This document shows, in pieces, positions 7,084 to 11,090 of a DNA stretch of 11,090 nt (the stretch's first letter is position 1; each line of letters starts with the position of its first letter). The stretch is taken from positions 1-11,090 of the forward strand of contig DUIM01000170.1 of the NCBI GenBank assembly GCA_013330355.1, in the 5' to 3' direction. Made by a program: the position numbers and the translations under genes. The notes below the pieces were generated by a model. It was not told the DNA's origin, made no database searches, and saw only the letters and a program-made list of their open reading frames with translations. This DNA comes from Methanosarcinales archaeon (GTDB lineage Archaea > Halobacteriota > Methanosarcinia > Methanosarcinales > Methanocomedenaceae).

Positions 7084-8343
7084 TTACACAAACATGCCTT
7101 CTGAATATGTATTTGGGCTATTTTTATTGAGCAGGACCTTTGATATGGCACTTTCCATATCTTCAGCTTCAACTTGTTCTTTATCTTTTCGAATAGCAAA
7201 CATACCTGCCTCTGTAGCAATGGCCTTTAATTCAGAGCCGTTGGCTCCTTCGGTGATCTTTGCAAGGTAATTGAAGTCAATGGTCTTCGAAAGCGCCATA
7301 TTCCGGGTATGTATACTAAGGATATTCGCTCTGGCCTCCTGGTTTGGTGTAGGGACTTCTATGAATCGATCGAACCTTCCCGGACGCAAGAGTGCCAAGT
7401 CAAGGATATCCAGTCTGTTTGTGGCTGCCAGCAGCCGTACCTCGCCCCTTGAATTAAAACCATCCATCTCAGCCAGTAACTGCATCAAGGTACGCTGTAC
7501 CTCCCTGTCACCGGCTGTGGCGCCATCATATCGCTTTGCTCCGATAGAATCCAGTTCGTCAATGAAAATGATGCTGGGTGCCTTATATTGGGCAAGTTTG
7601 AACAATTCCCTTACCATGCGTGCCCCTTCCCCTATGTATTTCTGGACCAGTTCGGAACCAACTATACGCAGGAAATTAGCACTTGTATGATTTGCCACTG
7701 CCTTTGCAAGCATGGTCTTCCCGGTTCCCGGTGGGCCGTAAAGCAATACACCGTTTGGTGGGTCTATGCCAATTTTTGTAAAGACTTCTGGTTTGGTTAG
7801 GGGCAGTTCTACAGCTTCCCTTAATTCCCTTATCTGGTCACCAAGTCCTCCGATATGTGAGTAATCCACATCTGGCGTTTCTATGACCTCTACACCCTTG
7901 AGCAGGGCACTTATGGATGTAGGAAGTACTCCCACTACTGCCAGGGTTTGCTGGTTCATGGCCACCTGGGCACCTGGTTCCAGGTCAGACCCTTTTATAA
8001 ATTTAGACATCCCAACAACAAACTGGGGTCCGGTACTGCTCCTTACTATCAATTTGCCATTTTCAAGCACTTCAACTATAGTGCCTACAATAAGAGGTGA
8101 GGTCTTCAAGCGTTCCAGTTCATTGGTAAGTGTCCTCAAATCCCGTTCAAATTTTATTTTTTGGGATTCAGCATAACGTTTCTCTGATTCGATCTTATGA
8201 TTCTGCTCTCTTAAGATGTGATTCCTTTCTTCCAACTGGTGCATTCTATCAATAAGGTATCGCGAAAAATCATCATTTCTGAGTTCTGGCGGAATGTCGA
8301 CAGATAATCCTTTTAAACTGTCGTCTTCAATGATCTCTGTCAT
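7084..8343 (-). CDS. pan: Proteasome-activating nucleotidase (PAN), AAA+ ATPase
   Basis: A 419-residue protein with PAN domain order. A coiled coil (about 27-80) is followed by a proline in the SPLIVGT segment (P83, in the place of the cis/trans switch proline of Methanocaldococcus PAN) and an OB domain (about 84-140). The AAA+ module has Walker A GPPGTGKT (203-210), pore loop KYIG (235-238), Walker B IIFIDELD (258-265), sensor 1 in AATNR (306-310) and arginine fingers R320 and R323 in LLRPGR. PAN forms a hexameric ring that unfolds proteins and opens the gate of the 20S proteasome. The last three residues are Met-Phe-Val, where the docking HbYX motif normally has tyrosine. An upstream ATG at 8373 would add ten residues but lies close to the TATA box. 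The ATG at 8343 has GGAG at 8351-8354 with 7-base spacing, so I use it. Confidence 0.96.
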   Translation of the reverse strand: MTEIIEDDSLKGLSVDIPPELRNDDFSRYLIDRMHQLEERNHILREQNHKIESEKRYAESQKIKFERDLRTLTNELERLKTSPLIVGTIVEVLENGKLIVRSSTGPQFVVGMSKFIKGSDLEPGAQVAMNQQTLAVVGVLPTSISALLKGVEVIETPDVDYSHIGGLGDQIRELREAVELPLTKPEVFTKIGIDPPNGVLLYGPPGTGKTMLAKAVANHTSANFLRIVGSELVQKYIGEGARMVRELFKLAQYKAPSIIFIDELDSIGAKRYDGATAGDREVQRTLMQLLAEMDGFNSRGEVRLLAATNRLDILDLALLRPGRFDRFIEVPTPNQEARANILSIHTRNMALSKTIDFNYLAKITEGANGSELKAIATEAGMFAIRKDKEQVEAEDMESAISKVLLNKNSPNTYSEGMFV

Positions 8344-8358
8344 ATTAAATCTCCGAAT

Positions 8359-8366
8359 AATATTTA
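8359..8366 (+). promoter_or_regulatory. Candidate TATA box for aMBF1 gene
   Basis: AATATTTA on the plus strand would place a start near 8388, about 19 bases before the ATG at 8407, with an AAGGT ribosome-binding site at 8393-8397. The near-palindromic ATATAT of the pan promoter at 8377-8383 is an alternative and would give an almost leaderless transcript. In either case the two core promoters overlap. Confidence 0.35.
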
Positions 8367-8376
8367 AGTCCATACG

Positions 8377-8392
8377 ATATATAGCCTTTTCG
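8377..8392 (-). promoter_or_regulatory. pan core promoter (BRE + TATA)
   Basis: The minus strand reads CGAAAAGG followed by CTATATATC, a purine-rich BRE next to a strong TATA box centred near 8380. The predicted start near 8355 falls directly before the GGAG of pan, leaving a leader of about 12 bases. This fits the ATG at 8343. Confidence 0.65.
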
Positions 8393-8406
8393 AAGGTTGA
8401 ATTATA

Positions 8407-8892
8407 ATGCAGTGTGAAATATGCGGCGTTGAGATTATTGGATCTGCAAGGAAAGTAGTTGTTGAAGGAACAGAACTTGATGTTTGTGGCAAGTGTTCAC
8501 AGTATGGTAAGGCACTCCAGGGCTGGACACCAGTTTCAAGAAAGGTAGCGCCCGTTGCAGCTACACCCAAACCCGGCATAAAAAAAACCAAACGCCGACC
8601 CCTTGATGATATGGATGATGAGATCGTATCAGATTATAGCAAGATCATACGTGAGGGCAGGGAAGCAAAGGGATGGACACTGGAGGAACTCGGCCTGAAT
8701 ATCAAGGAAAAGGCAGCCCTGATACGCAAGATCGAACGTTCTGAGATCAAACCTGAAGATGATTTGCGAAAAAAACTTGAACGCAGCCTGGAGATCAAAC
8801 TTACCGAACGGGTCAGTAGTGATATCATGGAGCATGGAACCGGGTTCCAGGGCACCACGCTTGGAGACATTGTCAAAATTAAACGAAAGTGA
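8407..8892 (+). CDS. Archaeal multiprotein bridging factor 1 (aMBF1), zinc ribbon + HTH
   Basis: A 161-residue protein. The N-terminal zinc ribbon has cysteine pairs C3/C6 and C27/C30. A basic, proline-rich linker (about 45-66, [14 protein letters not shown]) leads to a Cro/XRE-type helix-turn-helix at about 76-133, with the characteristic [17 protein letters not shown] and KIERSEIKP segments. A short C-terminal tail ends in basic residues. This is the domain order of archaeal MBF1. Eukaryotic MBF1 bridges activators and TBP, whereas archaeal MBF1 has been linked to ribosomes and translation, so its role should be read with care. It diverges from pan across 63 bp. The stop is followed at once by a small hairpin. 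Confidence 0.93.
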   Translation: MQCEICGVEIIGSARKVVVEGTELDVCGKCSQYGKALQGWTPVSRKVAPVAATPKPGIKKTKRRPLDDMDDEIVSDYSKIIREGREAKGWTLEELGLNIKEKAALIRKIERSEIKPEDDLRKKLERSLEIKLTERVSSDIMEHGTGFQGTTLGDIVKIKRK

Positions 8893-8912
8893 AAGGTACG
8901 ACTCAACCTTTC
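8891..8912 (+). terminator. Hairpin at the aMBF1 stop codon
   Basis: GAAAGGT at 8891-8897 and its exact complement ACCTTTC at 8906-8912 form a 7-bp stem with an 8-base loop. The stem starts within the TGA stop codon. There is no strong T-run after it, so it may be a 3'-end stabiliser or a weak terminator between the convergent genes. Confidence 0.4.
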
Positions 8913-8941
8913 CTGATTATTATTAATACATCTGCCATTTC

Positions 8942-8960
8942 AGGATTTCTTAAAAATCCT
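8942..8960 (-). terminator. Hairpin spanning the stop codon of the DUF356-like gene
   Basis: AGGATTT (8942-8948) and AAATCCT (8954-8960) pair perfectly around a 5-base loop that contains the TAA stop. On the minus strand the second arm ends in a short T-run. It sits in the convergent region and could end either transcript. The same arm sequence recurs in the repeats at the right edge of the window. Confidence 0.4.
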
Positions 8961-9318
8961 GGTATTCTTCATCGCTTCCGGAACCCAATTCCATTTCAGG
9001 CATTTCATCAATGTCTTTGGCAAGCAATGAGAATATATCATGTCTTGGGCTTACTATTATAATATGGGCAGGGGGATGGATCTTTTTTAATCTTCCAATG
9101 GCTGAACTTGCATGGTTCCCCAGAGGCACTACTGCTGCTGAATTACAGTTTTTCCTAAGATTGGTGTGCATTACATCCTCCAGTACTTTATCTGCCTTTT
9201 CGGGGTCCAGTTTTTTCGGGCTATCATCAAAGGATAGATGACCATACCTGACCAGGTCCCTGAGTGCCACATTTACTTTTGTGGTGTTCTCAGCCCTTAT
9301 TACTGCAAACGATTTCAT
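8950..9318 (-). CDS. DUF356-like protein
   Basis: A 122-residue soluble protein. The N-terminal strand MKSFAVIRAEN is followed by a helix with VALRDLVRYGHL (17-28). A mid-protein AAVVPLGNHASSAIGRLKKI segment (61-80) leads to the distinctive HPPAHIIIVSPRHD block (81-94) and an acidic tail. This resembles the DUF356 family of methanogens as I recall it. No function is known to me and no catalytic motif is evident, although His/Pro-rich positions 81-85 and H93 stand out. A GTG three codons upstream is part of the Shine-Dalgarno itself (GGGAG at 9327-9331), so the ATG at 9318 is the better start. It has its own strong promoter and is convergent with aMBF1. Confidence 0.8.
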   Translation of the reverse strand: MKSFAVIRAENTTKVNVALRDLVRYGHLSFDDSPKKLDPEKADKVLEDVMHTNLRKNCNSAAVVPLGNHASSAIGRLKKIHPPAHIIIVSPRHDIFSLLAKDIDEMPEMELGSGSDEEYQDF

Positions 9319-9353
9319 TTTTAACACTCCCTGGAATTGATTACATTTATTCC

Positions 9354-9366
9354 TATATATATTTTT
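9354..9366 (-). promoter_or_regulatory. Core promoter of the DUF356-like gene
   Basis: The minus strand reads AAAAATATATATA, a BRE-like A-run followed by a canonical TATA box centred near 9358. The predicted start near 9333 lies immediately before the GGGAG ribosome-binding site, giving a leader of about 15 bases. It separates this gene from the upstream ZPR1 gene in the same direction. Confidence 0.6.
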
Positions 9367-9434
9367 CAGAACAGTGCGAATATTTATAATAATATATCTT
9401 GTATCAGATATTTAAGCTCTTTGCTTCGTTTTGT

Positions 9435-10037
9435 TCAGAATATATGATTCGGCAGTTCATCCTTTTCAAATATGATTTCACTGGTTTTCAGACCCTCTGC
9501 TTCTTCAGGCGTCAGTATGTCAATGCCGGCCTTATCCGATATTATTGCACTATTACCCAGGGGGTCCTCGATAATAATGGTGATACCAAGCTTACCCAGC
9601 CTCACCTGTCGTAATGACCCAAGTATCTCATGTGCCCTTTCTATGCTCCCGGGCGGCTCATCTTTCCACCGTGTCACCATCCCCACTACATCCTCAATAC
9701 GGCACAGTACACCTTCAACATTTGATACATAGGATTCACTTGCAGGTCCTGGTTCTATATTAATTCCCAGTTCAGGAATCCTGATAGTCCCGGAAATAGA
9801 GCGTATCACTCTAATATCCAGGTCTTCGGGCGATTCCACACTCAAAGTGAACCTCACGGGCTCACGCTGGGTTAAGATCATTGTATCAGCATACTTGAAC
9901 CCACAGTCACATTGGGAGCAGGTATGCATAACATCGCCAAAAAATGGGATTTTATCCGGCTGCCAGCTAATTATAATGGAGTTTTTGCACAGCGGACAGT
10001 TGGTTTTAGTAAAAAAAGGTTCAGGGTCCTTATTCAC
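9435..10037 (-). CDS. ZPR1-type zinc-finger protein
   Basis: A 200-residue protein with a C-x2-C-x22-C-x2-C zinc finger: C14 and C17 in TNCPLCKN, then C40 and C43 in HTCSQCDCGFKYADT, with an extra C45. A beta-rich domain follows, including RSISGTIRIPELGI (79-92) and a helical stretch, and it closes with LGITIIIEDPLGNSAII (150-166). This is the single ZPR1 unit of archaea; eukaryotic ZPR1 has two and binds or assists elongation factor eEF1A. The archaeal role is likely related to translation-factor folding, by inference. The start is GTG at 10035-10037 and overlaps the sepF stop by one base (TAGTG). The GGTGG in the end of sepF serves as ribosome-binding site, so the two are translationally coupled. 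Confidence 0.9.
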   Translation of the reverse strand: MNKDPEPFFTKTNCPLCKNSIIISWQPDKIPFFGDVMHTCSQCDCGFKYADTMILTQREPVRFTLSVESPEDLDIRVIRSISGTIRIPELGINIEPGPASESYVSNVEGVLCRIEDVVGMVTRWKDEPPGSIERAHEILGSLRQVRLGKLGITIIIEDPLGNSAIISDKAGIDILTPEEAEGLKTSEIIFEKDELPNHIF

Positions 10038-10411
10038 TATTTGCCACCGAAAATCTTGGAACGGTCGATCCTGACACCCATAGGGGCTACGATCACCTGC
10101 TCTTCACCCACACCGGCAATATCACCGTGGACATCCTCCACTACCTGTTTAAGTTCCTTGATAGCACGGTCCAGATTGAATTTGTCCCTCTTTAACAAAG
10201 AAATATCAACAAGAAGCATATTGCCATCATAGACTTCCTTTTTGAGGTCAGGTAATTCATTCAAATTATTAAGCTCTGCAATGCGGATATACATCTCTGC
10301 GGGTTCGGTCTCGATAACCTCTTCATAATCACTGAGGTCAATGTCCACATATTCGTCAACCTTTGATTTGGACTTCGCTGCGCCCTTAAATAGTTCTTTG
10401 AGTGCTGCCAT
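10037..10411 (-). CDS. sepF: Archaeal SepF cell-division protein (DUF552)
   Basis: A 124-residue protein with archaeal SepF layout. A short amphipathic N-terminal helix (MAALKELFKGAAK) suits membrane attachment, a flexible acidic linker spans about 18-38, and a compact alpha/beta core runs about 39-124. In the core IRIAELNNLNELPDLKKEVYDG leads to the MLLVDIS strand (65-71), a helix with RAIKELKQVVEDV and the VIVAPMGVRID end (106-115). SepF anchors FtsZ rings to the membrane at midcell. ftsZ is not in the window. The ATG at 10411 follows a GGTGA ribosome-binding site. The TAG stop is followed in frame by TGA. It is probably co-transcribed with the ZPR1 gene. Confidence 0.88.
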   Translation of the reverse strand: MAALKELFKGAAKSKSKVDEYVDIDLSDYEEVIETEPAEMYIRIAELNNLNELPDLKKEVYDGNMLLVDISLLKRDKFNLDRAIKELKQVVEDVHGDIAGVGEEQVIVAPMGVRIDRSKIFGGK

Positions 10412-10453
10412 TAGTATTCACCCTAATAAAATCTAAACAGGATAATCTAACTA

Positions 10454-10481
10454 ACTTATACGATTGCCATTACATATATGT
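10454..10481 (-). promoter_or_regulatory. Candidate promoter region of sepF-ZPR1
   Basis: The 111-bp gap between the PUA gene and sepF holds two TATA-like elements on the minus strand: TATAAG near 10455-10460 and the palindromic ACATATATGT at 10472-10481. They would give leaders of about 22 and 41 bases respectively. I cannot choose between them, and read-through from the PUA gene is also possible. Confidence 0.35.
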
Positions 10482-10522
10482 TTTTGTTTTCCTGCATCTG
10501 TAAGCATCATATTGAACCCATG

Positions 10523-11005
10523 TTACAGTTCGATATTCCATATCCTGTCACCCACAAAATGTATTGTTTTGACAACCTTTCCACTATCCCCTGTCATCTG
10601 TTCACCAGACACCAGCGCCCTGCCAATAGCCAGGGGTTTACCATGTCTTTGCTCTACAATTATGACTAAATCCCCTTCTTTAATATCCGGGTCGGCCGAG
10701 ACAATGCCCGGGCGCATGATGTCAGCACCTTTGGCAACAAAGGAAACAGCACCTGCATCTACCATTACCAACCTTTTTTGAGGTTGGAGTTCCAACGCGC
10801 CCTTGACAGTAAAGAACGGCTCACCATCTGTAATGAAAAAGAGTGGTTTTCCATCCACAAGTATCAGTTCCTGATCCTCTGCCTGGGCCAACTCAATGCG
10901 CTTTGTTCCAATAACAGTATCAGCATCTTCAAATACATTAGTGATCAGATTGATTATTTCTTTTTGCTGGTTTTTCCGGAGTTGATGCCTGGGTTTTGCT
11001 TTCAC
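10523..11005 (-). CDS. Pre-PUA/PUA-domain RNA-binding protein (archaeal MCT-1 relative)
   Basis: A 160-residue protein. The N-terminal part (about 1-76), beginning MKAKPRHQLRKNQQKEI, has the basic start and alpha/beta pattern of the DUF1947/pre-PUA domain. The C-terminal PUA domain (about 78-156) shows VDAGAVSFVAKGADIMRPGI (82-101), then EGDLVIIVEQ and GKPLAIGRALV (122-132). This is the architecture of archaeal relatives of eukaryotic MCT-1, which works with DENR in translation re-initiation and ribosome recycling. The archaeal role is presumably ribosome or tRNA binding. The start is GTG at 11003-11005: an in-frame stop lies five codons upstream, and an AGGAA ribosome-binding site precedes it. 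It lies upstream of sepF and ZPR1 in the same direction. Confidence 0.9.
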   Translation of the reverse strand: MKAKPRHQLRKNQQKEIINLITNVFEDADTVIGTKRIELAQAEDQELILVDGKPLFFITDGEPFFTVKGALELQPQKRLVMVDAGAVSFVAKGADIMRPGIVSADPDIKEGDLVIIVEQRHGKPLAIGRALVSGEQMTGDSGKVVKTIHFVGDRIWNIEL

Positions 11006-11026
11006 GTGTCTTATTCCTCATTATTT

Positions 11027-11090
11027 GATAGAGGATTTCGATAGAGGATTTTGATAGAAGATTTTGATAAAAATCCTCGACAAAAATCCT
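11027..11090. repeat. 13-bp tandem repeat array running off the window
   Basis: Near-identical 13-base units lie head to tail: GATAGAGGATTTC (11027-11039), GATAGAGGATTTT (11040-11052), GATAGAAGATTTT (11053-11065), then diverged units GATAAAAATCCTC and GACAAAAATCCT. In the last two the AGGATTTT core is replaced by its reverse complement, so the array can also fold as a hairpin. It sits directly upstream of the PUA gene. The period is not a multiple of three, and although the stretch happens to be free of stops in some frames I treat it as non-coding. The array may continue past the edge. Confidence 0.65.

Noticed and set aside
6564..7130. 188-codon open frame on the plus strand
   Set aside because: It is antisense to the small membrane gene and its AT-rich promoter gap, runs into the end of pan, and shows no protein-like pattern beyond hydrophobic shadowing.
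8344..8373. Upstream ATG for pan adding ten residues
   Set aside because: It lies upstream of the predicted transcript start and has no ribosome-binding site; the ATG at 8343 has GGAG at good spacing.
11006..11090. Coding sequence in the repeat region on the minus strand
   Set aside because: Two frames remain open to the edge, but the 13-bp period is not divisible by three and repeats alone explain the lack of stops.
1..11090. CRISPR arrays, transposases, tRNA or rRNA genes
   Set aside because: I looked for regularly spaced repeats, transposase motifs and cloverleaf-like sequences and saw none. The only tandem repeat has no spacers.

Overview
This window is a stretch of ordinary, mostly minus-strand archaeal chromosome. 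Several genes place it in the methane-metabolising Euryarchaeota. These are a methanogenesis marker 8 (DUF2099) protein, a proteasome-activating nucleotidase (PAN), an archaeal MBF1, a DUF356-like protein, an archaeal SepF, a ZPR1 zinc-finger protein and a pre-PUA/PUA RNA-binding protein. Gene content and protein style look most like Methanosarcinales, either a methanogen or an ANME-2/Methanoperedens-type methane oxidiser. That placement is inference; there is no rRNA or mcr gene in the window to settle it. Transcription signals are archaeal: BRE/TATA elements, very short leaders, and GTG starts in places.

Layout, left to right. (1) 1-1046, minus: a polytopic membrane protein with a poly-glycine loop, cut off by the left edge. 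Its promoter TATA is flanked by an 8-bp inverted repeat. (2) 1165-2016, minus: marker 8 protein, divergent from a class I SAM methyltransferase at 2123-2899, plus. (3) 2924-6352, minus: a tightly overlapping four-gene operon in the order argD, hisC, AK6/Fap7-type adenylate kinase, CDP-alcohol phosphatidyltransferase. It joins two amino-acid aminotransferases to a nucleotide kinase and a lipid head-group enzyme. (4) 6349-6961, minus: a small three-helix membrane protein and, directly behind it, a broken Roadblock/LC7 gene. That gene has an in-frame TAA after ten codons and a shortened 3' end that runs into argD. (5) 7084-8892: pan (minus) and an aMBF1 gene (plus) diverge from a 63-bp gap in which the two core promoters appear to overlap. 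(6) 8950-11005, minus: the DUF356-like gene with its own promoter, ZPR1, sepF and the PUA protein. sepF and ZPR1 overlap by one base (TAGTG). (7) 11027-11090: a 13-bp tandem repeat running off the right edge.

The genes are mostly housekeeping: protein degradation (PAN), transcription or translation (aMBF1, PUA protein, probably ZPR1), cell division (SepF), ribosome or adenylate metabolism (AK6), lipid head groups and amino-acid synthesis. I see no defence island, CRISPR array, transposase, tRNA or rRNA. No intergenic gap exceeds about 125 bp. I do not see a convincing new biological system. The points most worth a second look are the decayed Roadblock gene, the overlapping pan/aMBF1 promoters, the inverted repeat around the first gene's TATA box, the PAN C-terminus that lacks the usual tyrosine, and the 13-bp repeat at the right edge.
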